Shown here: positions 54,013 to 61,951 of the stretch, one piece after another
How the letters are laid out: every line of letters starts with the position of its first letter
Numbering within the stretch: the first letter of the stretch is position 1
Source of the DNA: an uncultured Clostridia bacterium
Lineage (GTDB): Bacteria; Bacillota; Clostridia; UBA1381
NCBI GenBank assembly: GCA_944393255.1
Contig: CALXZP010000042.1
Span: 1 to 64,000, forward strand
DNA: 64,000 nt
Direction: 5' to 3'
Notes under the pieces: model-generated
The model's input: the letters and a program-made list of their open reading frames with translations, nothing else
Told to the model about the DNA's origin: nothing
Database searches by the model: none
Translations under genes and position numbers: made by a program

Positions 54013-54046
54013 AAAAGACGCTCTGCGCAACACGAGCGTCTTTTTG
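54013..54046 (+). terminator. intrinsic terminator of yebC
   Basis: The stem AAGACGCTC/GAGCGTCTT with a 10-nt loop is followed by T residues to 54045. Confidence 0.75.
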
Positions 54047-54137
54047 AGTATATATCGGTTTCAGGGATACGGCGGGAAAGGCGGCTGTGCGCCGCCGCGC
54101 CGTATATATGTATTGGATAAATTGGAGTGATTGGGAA

Positions 54138-56450
54138 TTGGAAAAGAACATAGAAATACTGCCGGCGATACCCATGCGCGGACTTGTGGTGTTCCCTTAT
54201 ATGCAGCTGAACTTTGACGTTGCAAGGGAGGTTTCGGTACAGGCTGTAACATCATCGACCTCCGCCGATTCTCGCATTTTTCTCGTATCGCAGAAGGATG
54301 TGAACGTTACGAAGCCCGGCTATGACGACCTGTTTTGTATGGGCACGATCGCGCGGATCAAGCAGGTCATGCATCTGCCGGGCAATGTGACAAGGGTGAT
54401 CGCTACAGGTCTGTGCAGGGGGATCGTGCGCGGATGCGCTCAGGAGGAGCCGTTTTTCAGGCTTGAGGTGGAGCCTGTGGATGAAACGTATTCGGGGATA
54501 TCCGATATCGAGTCGGCATACTGCCGGTCGGTCAAAAAGAAGTTTGAAGAATATTTTGCTTTGAACGGCAAGCTCCAGCCGGAGCGGTTCATGAGCATAA
54601 TGTCAACGAACCATCTCGGCAAGCTCTGTGATAACGTCGCCGCGTCTACGGATATGGAGCCGGAGGTGAAGCAGCGGCTGCTGAGCCAGCTTGATTTTAC
54701 AAAACGCGCCGACGAGCTGCTGATGCAAATGCAGAAGCTTATCGAGATAGTAGGGCTGGAACAGACGATAATGCGGAAAACAAAGCAGAAGATGGATGAG
54801 AATCAGCGCGAATACTATCTGCGCGAGCAGCTCCAGGTCATACAGGAGGAGCTTGGCGATAAGGACGGCACCGCTGCGGAGGCTGCGGAGTTCTCCGAGC
54901 AGATAAGAAAAGCGAGAATGCCGAAGGACACGACGGAAAAGCTTGAAAAGGACGTGAAAAGGTTTTCGCGTCTGCCGTCCGCGAGCGCGGACAGCGCGGT
55001 TTTGAGGACGTATCTCGAAACTGTGCTCGATCTGCCGTGGAACAGATCGACAAAGGAGAAATTTGATATAAAGAAAGCTCACGATATCCTTGAGGAGGAT
55101 CATTACGGGCTTGAAAAGGTAAAGGAGCGCATACTCGAATTTCTTGCGGTGAGGAAGATGACGCGCGGTAAGAACTCGACGGTACTGTGCTTTGAAGGAC
55201 CTCCGGGAGTGGGAAAGACCTCTATAGCGCGTTCCATCGCGCGTGCGCTCGGCAGAAAATTTGTCCGCGTGTCGCTCGGCGGTATACACGACGAGTCGGA
55301 TATACGCGGCCACAGAAAAACGTATATCGGCGCTATGGAGGGACGCATCATAGCGGCGGTGCGCGAAGCAAAGGTGAAAAATCCGCTGATACTGCTGGAC
55401 GAGATAGACAAGATGGGCGCCGATTATAAGGGCGATCCGTCCGCCGCACTGCTCGAGGTGCTTGACAATGAGCAGAACGATGCGTTCCGCGACCATTATA
55501 TAGAGGTACCGTTCGACCTGTCGAACGTGCTGTTCATAACCACTGCGAACGTACTTGACAGCATATCTCAGCCGCTTCTGGACAGGATGGAGATAGTGCG
55601 GCTCTCGGGCTATACGGGCATGGAGAAATTCCATATAGCAAAGGGCTACCTCATAAAAAAGGCGCTTAACAAGACGGGCATGAATGAGGAGCAGTTCAAA
55701 ATAACCGACGAGGCTGTAATGAAGATAATCGAGCATTACACGCGTGAGGCGGGCGTCAGAAAGCTTGAGCAGACGCTTGAGTCGCTCTGTCGAAAAGCGG
55801 CAAGACAGATACTCGAAACGGGCGAAAAGTCTGTGACCGTATCAGCTGAAAATATAGAGGAGTTTCTCGGCAAGGAGAAATTCAGCTTTGATATGATGAA
55901 CGGGAGCGACGAGATAGGCGTTGCGCGGGGTCTGGCATGGACGAGCGTGGGCGGCGAAACTCTTTCGGTCGAGGTAAACGTTATGAGCGGCACCGGAAAG
56001 GTGGAGCTGACCGGAAAGCTCGGCGACGTCATGAAGGAGAGTGCGAGAGCCGCTATCAGCTATATACGCTCAAGCGCGGATAAGCTGAATATAGACGACG
56101 GCTTCCATAAGGATAAGGATATACATATACACGTGCCCGAGGGCGCGGTGCAGAAGGACGGTCCCTCTGCCGGGATAACTATGGCGACCGCTGTGGTATC
56201 GTCGCTCACGAGCCGGCCGGTGCGGCGGGATATAGCAATGACGGGCGAGATAACCCTGCGCGGCAAGGTGCTGCCGATAGGCGGTCTGAAAGAAAAATCA
56301 ATGGCGGCATACCGTGCCGGGATAAAGACAATAATAATCCCGGAAAAGAATACTCCCGATATCGAGGAGATACCGCGTGAGGTACGCGATAATATAGAGT
56401 TCATACCGGTAACGAATATGGAAACGGTACTTGCGAACGCTTTGGTATGA
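54138..56450 (+). CDS. lon: ATP-dependent protease Lon
   Basis: Lon degrades misfolded and regulatory proteins. The 770-residue protein has the N-terminal substrate-binding domain (1-190, LPAIPMRGLVVFPYMQLNF), an ATPase with Walker A GPPGVGKT and Walker B ILLDEID, and the protease with catalytic Ser in DGPSAG and Lys in PIGGLKEK. I start at a TTG at 54138, ten nt after GGAG, which gives the usual opening; a longer frame adds 17 residues rich in Trp and Tyr that are not family-like. engB follows directly. Confidence 0.94.
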   Translation: MEKNIEILPAIPMRGLVVFPYMQLNFDVAREVSVQAVTSSTSADSRIFLVSQKDVNVTKPGYDDLFCMGTIARIKQVMHLPGNVTRVIATGLCRGIVRGCAQEEPFFRLEVEPVDETYSGISDIESAYCRSVKKKFEEYFALNGKLQPERFMSIMSTNHLGKLCDNVAASTDMEPEVKQRLLSQLDFTKRADELLMQMQKLIEIVGLEQTIMRKTKQKMDENQREYYLREQLQVIQEELGDKDGTAAEAAEFSEQIRKARMPKDTTEKLEKDVKRFSRLPSASADSAVLRTYLETVLDLPWNRSTKEKFDIKKAHDILEEDHYGLEKVKERILEFLAVRKMTRGKNSTVLCFEGPPGVGKTSIARSIARALGRKFVRVSLGGIHDESDIRGHRKTYIGAMEGRIIAAVREAKVKNPLILLDEIDKMGADYKGDPSAALLEVLDNEQNDAFRDHYIEVPFDLSNVLFITTANVLDSISQPLLDRMEIVRLSGYTGMEKFHIAKGYLIKKALNKTGMNEEQFKITDEAVMKIIEHYTREAGVRKLEQTLESLCRKAARQILETGEKSVTVSAENIEEFLGKEKFSFDMMNGSDEIGVARGLAWTSVGGETLSVEVNVMSGTGKVELTGKLGDVMKESARAAISYIRSSADKLNIDDGFHKDKDIHIHVPEGAVQKDGPSAGITMATAVVSSLTSRPVRRDIAMTGEITLRGKVLPIGGLKEKSMAAYRAGIKTIIIPEKNTPDIEEIPREVRDNIEFIPVTNMETVLANALV

Positions 56451-56480
56451 CGTGCACTGTTTGTGCGGAAAGGGAACAGT

Positions 56481-57101
56481 ATGAATATTAATTTTCAGAA
56501 TGCAAAATTTGAAAAATCGGCTGTGGCAAAAGACCAGTATCCGCAGTCGGATATGCTTGAATTTGCGTTTGCGGGACGTTCCAATGTCGGAAAGTCGTCG
56601 CTTATAAACAAGCTTTTGAACAGAAAATCGCTTGCGCGCGTTTCCGGAACGCCCGGCAAGACCATCACTATAAATTTCTACAACATAGACGAAAAGATTT
56701 ATCTTGTAGATCTTCCCGGCTATGGCTATGCAAAGCGATCAAAAGAGGAGGTCGCGAAATGGGGAAGGATGATGGAGGATTATCTGGCGAACCGAGACCG
56801 GCTCGTTCAGACCATTCTGCTTGTGGACAGCCGCCATACGCCGACTGCTCAGGATATCCAGATGGCTGAATGGATAAGGCATTATCATGAGCGTCTTGTG
56901 GTTGTAGCGACCAAGCTGGACAAGCTCAGAAAGCGCGAGATAGAGGAGCGGCTGAACGATATAGCCGATACGCTGGAGCTTACAGAGGATGATATACTTG
57001 TTCCGTTTTCCACTGCGGATGACGAGGGCAAGTATTCGGTAATAGATATGATCGAGATGATGAGAGTGGGAGTGCTCATGCCGTACGAGGACGGGGAATG
57101 A
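56481..57101 (+). CDS. engB: ribosome biogenesis GTPase EngB/YsxC
   Basis: EngB/YsxC is an essential GTPase for large-subunit assembly. The 206-residue protein has G1 GRSNVGKS, the TPGKT switch, G3 DLPGYGYA and TKLDK. The ATG at 56481 follows GGAAAGGG. It lies 30 bp after lon, the conserved Firmicutes pairing. Confidence 0.96.
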   Translation: MNINFQNAKFEKSAVAKDQYPQSDMLEFAFAGRSNVGKSSLINKLLNRKSLARVSGTPGKTITINFYNIDEKIYLVDLPGYGYAKRSKEEVAKWGRMMEDYLANRDRLVQTILLVDSRHTPTAQDIQMAEWIRHYHERLVVVATKLDKLRKREIEERLNDIADTLELTEDDILVPFSTADDEGKYSVIDMIEMMRVGVLMPYEDGE

Positions 57102-57143
57102 GCAGCGCACATCAGGCCATAAATTTACAAAAACAAAAAATCA

Positions 57144-57172
57144 TTGACAAAGCGATGTCGTTGTAGTATAAT
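57144..57172 (+). promoter_or_regulatory. sigma-A promoter of the aldolase gene
   Basis: -35 TTGACA (57144-57149), -10 TATAAT (57167-57172), spacer 17 bp: full consensus. Confidence 0.8.
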
Positions 57173-57227
57173 TAGAGGTGCAGTATTTGACTGCGGAAAT
57201 ACGGTAATACGGTAGGAGGAAATAACA

Positions 57228-58205
57228 ATGGAGAAACAAGGAAATTTAATGCAGTTCAGACCTGACATTAAAGTGGTTGACGCGACAGTTCGTGACGGAG
57301 GGCTTGTAAACAATTTCTTCTTTGAGGACGAGTTTGTTAAGAAGCTTTATGAAACGAACGTAAAGGCCGGGATCGATTATATGGAGTTCGGCTATAAGGC
57401 GTCAAAGGAGATATTTGACGTTAAGGAATTCGGGAAGTGGAAGTTCTGCGATGAGGAGTCAATAAGAAGCATTGTAGGCGAGAACGACACTGATCTGAAG
57501 ATAGCGGTCATGGCCGATGTGGGAAGAACGGATTTCAGAAGGGATATAATCCCGAGAAGCGAGAGCGTTATAGATATGATCCGTATCGCTACGTATATAA
57601 ACACGATGCCTGCGGCGATAGAGATGATAGAATACTGTCATTCGCTCGGCTATGAAACGTCGTGCAATATCATGGCGGTATCGACGGCGCGTGAAAGCGA
57701 TATAAATCTTGCGCTTGAGCTGCTGGGCGAGAGCAATGTCGATGTTATATATCTTGTGGACAGCTATGGCTCGCTCTATCCCGAGCAGATACGGGAGTTT
57801 TCGTTCAAGTATCAGAAGATAGCCACAAAGTACGGCAAGCAGGTCGGCATACATGCTCATAACAATCAGCAGCTTGCGTTCGCGAATACGATCGAGGCCT
57901 GCGCTTACGGAGTGAGCTATCTCGACGCCACCATGGGCGGCATGGGCAGAGGCGCCGGAAACTGCGGTCTTGAAGCGCTGATGGGCTTCTTAAAGAATCC
58001 GAAGTACCAGATAGTTCCGGTACTGAAATTTATCCAGAGCGAGATCGTGAAGCTGAAAGAGCAGGGCGTCGTTTGGGGATATGATGTTCCGTATCTCTGC
58101 ACGGGTATATTAAACGTGCATCCGCGCTCGGCGATAGCGGCGATCAAGGAAAACGACAAGGACTATGCCAATTTCTACATAGGTCTCTGGGACAGGGAAT
58201 ATTGA
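57228..58205 (+). CDS. HMGL/DRE-TIM-type aldolase-domain protein
   Basis: This 325-residue cytoplasmic protein has the DRE-TIM barrel of HMG-CoA lyase-like enzymes: DATVRDGGLVNN supplies the Arg-Asp pair and HAHNNQQLAFAN the metal-binding histidines, with a GGMGRGAGN glycine loop. The closest recognisable group is the 4-hydroxy-2-oxovalerate aldolase-like aldolases, but no partner dehydrogenase is adjacent and the substrate is unknown. It has a strong promoter, AGGAGG site and its own terminator. Confidence 0.82.
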   Translation: MEKQGNLMQFRPDIKVVDATVRDGGLVNNFFFEDEFVKKLYETNVKAGIDYMEFGYKASKEIFDVKEFGKWKFCDEESIRSIVGENDTDLKIAVMADVGRTDFRRDIIPRSESVIDMIRIATYINTMPAAIEMIEYCHSLGYETSCNIMAVSTARESDINLALELLGESNVDVIYLVDSYGSLYPEQIREFSFKYQKIATKYGKQVGIHAHNNQQLAFANTIEACAYGVSYLDATMGGMGRGAGNCGLEALMGFLKNPKYQIVPVLKFIQSEIVKLKEQGVVWGYDVPYLCTGILNVHPRSAIAAIKENDKDYANFYIGLWDREY

Positions 58206-58220
58206 TAAAAGTTTAAAACG

Positions 58221-58263
58221 GCCGTGCCGTTGGGTGGAAGGACCCGGCGGCACGGTTTTTTTG
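58221..58263 (+). terminator. intrinsic terminator of the aldolase gene
   Basis: The stem CCGTGCCG/CGGCACGG with a further inner helix is followed by eight T residues. Confidence 0.8.
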
Positions 58264-58381
58264 TGTTTTGTATAAAATAAAGGAATACAGATAAAAATAA
58301 AAAAGAACAGAAAATGATATATAATTGCAAAACATATGTTGCGCAGTTATCCGATAAAATGATAACCGAGGGGGAAGGACT

Positions 58382-59392
58382 ATGAATACAAGGGTCGGCG
58401 GGCGCACCGTTGAGCTGGGCAGGAGACCGGTTATAATTTCAAGTGCGGCGGTCGTGGGTGCAAAGGAGGGCGAAGGCCCTCTTGCAAAGGATTTTGATAT
58501 GATAGTGTCCGATGATAAAATGGGGCAGAAGTCGTGGGATCTTGCGGAGGGCGCGTTTCAGAAAACGGCAGTGGAGCTGGCGCTCAAAAAAGCCGGAGTG
58601 AAAGCACAGGAGGTGGACTGCGTTCTTGCGGGAGATCTGCAAAATCAGTGCGTGGCGGCGAATTACGGTCTGCGCAGCAGCAAGATCCCGTTTTACGGAC
58701 TGTACGGGGCGTGTTCCACTATGATAGAGAGCCTGTCTCTCGGTGCGCTGCTCGTTTCGGGCGGAGCCTTTGCCCGCGCTGTATGCGCTACCTCCAGTCA
58801 CTTTTGCAGCGCAGAAAAGCAGTTCAGGAATCCGCTCGAATACGGAGGACAGCGCGCGCCGGCGGCACAGTGGACGGTGACGGGAAGCGGCGCGGCCCTG
58901 CTGGCGGAAACGGGCGCGGGGCCGGTGATAACGCATGTGACGCCCGGAAAGATAGTTGATAAGGGCGTAAATGATATGAACAATATGGGTGCGGCAATGG
59001 CTCCTGCGGCGCTGGACACGCTCATAGCGCATCTTGAGGATACAAACACGTCGCCGTCCGACTACGACCTCATACTCACGGGCGATCTGGGTGTGGTCGG
59101 GTCGGATATACTCTGCGATCTTGCGGCGGGCAGCGGCTGGGATATATCAAATGTCCATAACGACTGCGGAAAGATGATATACGACATCGAGGGTCAGGAT
59201 GTACATGCCGGCGCAAGCGGCTGCGGCTGCTGCGCTGCCGTGTTCTGCGGCTATGTTATGCGCAGGCTGAACAAGGGGATATACAAAAAAATCCTGGTCA
59301 TAGCGACCGGAGCATTGATGAACCCGACTACGGTACAGCAGGGCGAAAGCATACCGTCCATCGCTCATGCCGTGTCGATAACCGCATGCTGA
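58382..59392 (+). CDS. spoVAD: stage V sporulation protein AD
   Basis: SpoVAD binds dipicolinic acid for its uptake into the forespore. The 336-residue protein has the thiolase-like fold (GLYGACSTMIESLSLG, VCATSSHFCSAEKQFR, NDCGKMIYD, ASGCGCCAAV) of the family. It has GGGGGAAGG before the ATG and spoVAE follows. spoVAC, which normally precedes it, is not here. No convincing sigma-G promoter was found. Confidence 0.96.
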   Translation: MNTRVGGRTVELGRRPVIISSAAVVGAKEGEGPLAKDFDMIVSDDKMGQKSWDLAEGAFQKTAVELALKKAGVKAQEVDCVLAGDLQNQCVAANYGLRSSKIPFYGLYGACSTMIESLSLGALLVSGGAFARAVCATSSHFCSAEKQFRNPLEYGGQRAPAAQWTVTGSGAALLAETGAGPVITHVTPGKIVDKGVNDMNNMGAAMAPAALDTLIAHLEDTNTSPSDYDLILTGDLGVVGSDILCDLAAGSGWDISNVHNDCGKMIYDIEGQDVHAGASGCGCCAAVFCGYVMRRLNKGIYKKILVIATGALMNPTTVQQGESIPSIAHAVSITAC

Positions 59393-59407
59393 GAAGGGAG
59401 AATTATC

Positions 59408-59764
59408 ATGGATTATATAAAGGCGTTTGCGGTCGGAGGCGCGATATGCGTCATAGGACAGATACTTGTTGATAAAACGAAGCTTACTCCGGCGAGGATA
59501 CTTGTATCCTTCGTTGTAGCGGGCGTGTTTCTGGAGCTGTTCGGTATATATGCGCCGCTTTCTCAGTTTGCGGGAGCCGGCGCGGGAGTGCCGCTGACAG
59601 GCTTCGGCTCGGCTCTCTGCAAGGGCGTGATGCAGGCGGTGGACGAAAAAGGCGCGCTCGGGATATTGTCAGGCGGACTTGCCGCTGCCTCGGCGGGGAT
59701 AAGCGCGGCTTTGCTGTTCGGGTTTCTGACTGCGCTGATATTTAAGTCAAAACCGAAAAAATAG
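59408..59764 (+). CDS. spoVAE: stage V sporulation protein AE
   Basis: A 118-residue integral membrane protein with about four membrane segments, recognisable from GGAICVIGQILVDKTKLTPARILVSFVVAGV and ...GVPLTGFG. With SpoVAC and SpoVAD it forms the channel that moves dipicolinic acid. It starts 15 bp after spoVAD. Confidence 0.94.
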   Translation: MDYIKAFAVGGAICVIGQILVDKTKLTPARILVSFVVAGVFLELFGIYAPLSQFAGAGAGVPLTGFGSALCKGVMQAVDEKGALGILSGGLAAASAGISAALLFGFLTALIFKSKPKK

Positions 59765-59765
59765 C

Positions 59766-59794
59766 TTTACATTTACCGATGGATAATGTATAAT
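59766..59794 (+). promoter_or_regulatory. sigma-A promoter of comF
   Basis: -35 TTTACA (59766-59771), -10 TATAAT (59789-59794), spacer 17 bp, beginning right after spoVAE. Confidence 0.7.
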
Positions 59795-59832
59795 TATTAT
59801 ATAAAATAACACGGCGGCGGGAGGAAACAGAG

Positions 59833-60567
59833 ATGCTTCCGTTCTGCCGCGCCGCTTTGCGGAAGGGGGCTGGGATGCTGAAACGGCTGATCAGAGCTTT
59901 ATTTGCTCCGCGCTGCTGTGTTTGCAGCGGACGTATATCTGAGGAGTACATATATAAGGAATACAAAAACGTGTGCATATGCAAAAACTGTTTTGAAGCG
60001 CTCGACAGAACCCCGGCGGACAGTCTGTTTCCCGGGACGCGGCATCTTGATTTTCTGACCGCGCCGTTTTACTATACCGGCGAGTACAGAAGGATATTTC
60101 TGCAATTCAAGTTCTCGGGCTTTTTTGCGTACGGACATATCATAGGTCAGGCGGCGTGCGAATATTTTTCGGCGCACAAGGTACTTGAGGAATACGACTG
60201 TATCGTTCCGGTGCCCTTGACGCGGGCGAGGCTGAACCGGCGCGGCTTTGACCAGGCGGCGCTGCTCGCGGAGCATTTTGCGGAGGGTATAGGCATACCC
60301 GTCCAAAGAGCGCTTGAGCGCACGGAAGAGGGCGAGATACAGAGCAGGCTGAGCGGTGCGGCGAGAGCCGAGAATATAAGGGATTCGTTTGCAGTGTGCA
60401 GCGATGTTAAAGGTATGAGGATAATAATAGCCGACGATGTTTTCACTACCGGAAGTACGATGAACGAGTGCGCACGGGTGCTGAGGGAGGCAGGCGCGGA
60501 GGACGTCTGCGGCGCGGCAGCGGCAGTTGTGCTGCGAAAGCCGCGCTCTGAGGCGGACATATTCTGA
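59833..60567 (+). CDS. comF: ComF-family phosphoribosyltransferase-like protein
   Basis: ComF proteins aid DNA uptake in competent bacteria. The 244-residue protein has an N-terminal zinc finger (CCVC and CICKNC) and a PRPP-binding PRTase domain with VVPVPL, RGFDQA and IIIADDVFTTGSTM. I keep the ATG at 59833 because GGGAGG lies 8 nt upstream; an ATG at 59875 would give the more usual ComF opening. Whether this organism is transformable is not shown. Confidence 0.88.
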   Translation: MLPFCRAALRKGAGMLKRLIRALFAPRCCVCSGRISEEYIYKEYKNVCICKNCFEALDRTPADSLFPGTRHLDFLTAPFYYTGEYRRIFLQFKFSGFFAYGHIIGQAACEYFSAHKVLEEYDCIVPVPLTRARLNRRGFDQAALLAEHFAEGIGIPVQRALERTEEGEIQSRLSGAARAENIRDSFAVCSDVKGMRIIIADDVFTTGSTMNECARVLREAGAEDVCGAAAAVVLRKPRSEADIF

Positions 60568-60639
60568 CCGGTAAAAAAACAGGCGGCCGCGAAATATTCA
60601 GTCTGTGAGCATTTGTAAAAAAATCAAAAGGAGACAATG

Positions 60640-61221
60640 ATGAAGAAAGAAGCGCTGATAGTAATAGACATGCAGAACGGTTTTATAGAAGAGGCGTCGC
60701 CTCTATGCATACGCCATGCAAAGGAGACCGTTCCGGCATGTGCAAAAACGATAAACGCCGCGCGCAGCGCGGGCATGGTGATAATTTTTGTGAACCGCAT
60801 ATACCGCGAGGACGGCTCGGATGTTGAAAAGACGAGATATGAAAAATGGTCGGCGGGCGGAAAGCCTCTCACACGTTCCGCACAGGGCGATTTGTCGGCT
60901 GAAAATCCGAAGGAATTTAATAAATGCGAAAGCGACTATGAGATAATAAAGCAGAGGTTTTCAGCGTTTTTTCAGACAGAGCTTGATATGCTGTTGCGAA
61001 GGCTCGGTATAACGAAGATATATCTTGCCGGGACTACGACCCCGAATTGTATAAGAACGACCTGCTATGACGGACTGTCGCTGGATTATGACGTGACCAT
61101 AATTGAGGACTGCTGTTCGTCTAATACATATGAGATACAGGCGTCCAACTGTATCGACATGCTGAATGTGGGAGCGGAGGTCGTTATGAGCCGCGAGTTC
61201 ATCGAAGGTCTCGGAGAATAA
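60640..61221 (+). CDS. isochorismatase-family cysteine hydrolase
   Basis: This 193-residue protein has the isochorismatase-like fold with the catalytic triad D10 (LIVIDMQNGF), K104 (IIKQRF) and C137 (TTTPNCIRTT). Members hydrolyse amides such as nicotinamide or N-carbamoyl compounds; the substrate here is unknown. I start at the second of two ATGs (60640), six nt after GGAG. Confidence 0.9.
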   Translation: MKKEALIVIDMQNGFIEEASPLCIRHAKETVPACAKTINAARSAGMVIIFVNRIYREDGSDVEKTRYEKWSAGGKPLTRSAQGDLSAENPKEFNKCESDYEIIKQRFSAFFQTELDMLLRRLGITKIYLAGTTTPNCIRTTCYDGLSLDYDVTIIEDCCSSNTYEIQASNCIDMLNVGAEVVMSREFIEGLGE

Positions 61222-61272
61222 GTATATAGGAATATCTTAGGGAGTTTGCATTGAGGAGAGTTATAAAGAGAC

Positions 61273-61701
61273 ATGATGAAGAACGGGGAAAAAAGCTATA
61301 AAAAGTACGGATATCTTTGCAGCGAGGCGCGGATGATAAGGGAAAAGGTGTTTGTCGGTGAACAGGGCTTTAAAGATGAGTTCGACGATATTGACGGGTA
61401 TGCCAAAGTGCTGGTATTCTACTGCGGCGGCGTACCTGCGGGCGTATGCAGATACTTCAAGGACGGGAATGTATACCATATCGGAAGGATAGCCGTATTG
61501 CCTGAGTACAGAGGCAGCGGACTCGGTTCCGATATAGTCCGCGCCGCGGAAAGAGAGATCATAGCGGAGGGCGGCAGCGAGGCGGTGCTTTCGGCGCAGA
61601 AGCGCGCAGAGGGGTTTTACAGAAAGCTCGGCTATGCTCCCGAGGGAGAACCGTATTACGAGGAATACTGCGAACATATATTAATGAGAAAAAAGTTTTG
61701 A
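61273..61701 (+). CDS. GNAT-family acetyltransferase
   Basis: This 142-residue protein has the GNAT fold with the acetyl-CoA pyrophosphate loop RGSGLGSDIV and the IREKVFVGEQGF opening common in ElaA-like members. It is short but complete. Target unknown. AAAGAG is the only nearby ribosome site. It lies 51 bp after the hydrolase gene and may be cotranscribed. Confidence 0.88.
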   Translation: MMKNGEKSYKKYGYLCSEARMIREKVFVGEQGFKDEFDDIDGYAKVLVFYCGGVPAGVCRYFKDGNVYHIGRIAVLPEYRGSGLGSDIVRAAEREIIAEGGSEAVLSAQKRAEGFYRKLGYAPEGEPYYEEYCEHILMRKKF

Positions 61702-61727
61702 TAAAATGCCCGAACGGGCCGGTATGA

Positions 61728-61763
61728 AAAGCTGACGAGGTATGCGCCCCGTCAGTTTTTTTC
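61728..61763 (+). terminator. intrinsic terminator of the GNAT gene
   Basis: The stem CTGACG/CGTCAG, extended by GG/CC, with a loop of about 9 nt is followed by seven T residues. Confidence 0.75.
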
Positions 61764-61874
61764 TGCCGGAAGATCAGGGCGGATATGGGTAAGAGCTGTG
61801 TCTGTATTATACAGCAAAAATCAGTGTCTGAATCAAAAAACGGAATTTTCTGTGCCGGATGAAGTTTTTCTACC

Positions 61875-61903
61875 TTGAAAAAAATATAAAAGAATAATAG
61901 AAT
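61875..61903 (+). promoter_or_regulatory. sigma-A promoter of the large secreted protein
   Basis: -35 TTGAAA (61875-61880), -10 TAGAAT (61898-61903), spacer 17 bp. Confidence 0.65.
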
Positions 61904-61951
61904 TAACTCAGCGGACTAATATTTTATTTCTAGAAGGAGGAGAAAAACGAT

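Noticed and set aside
58261-58381. Sigma-G promoter of spoVAD
   Set aside because: CATATG near 58333 loosely resembles a -10, but no matching -35 lies at the right distance.
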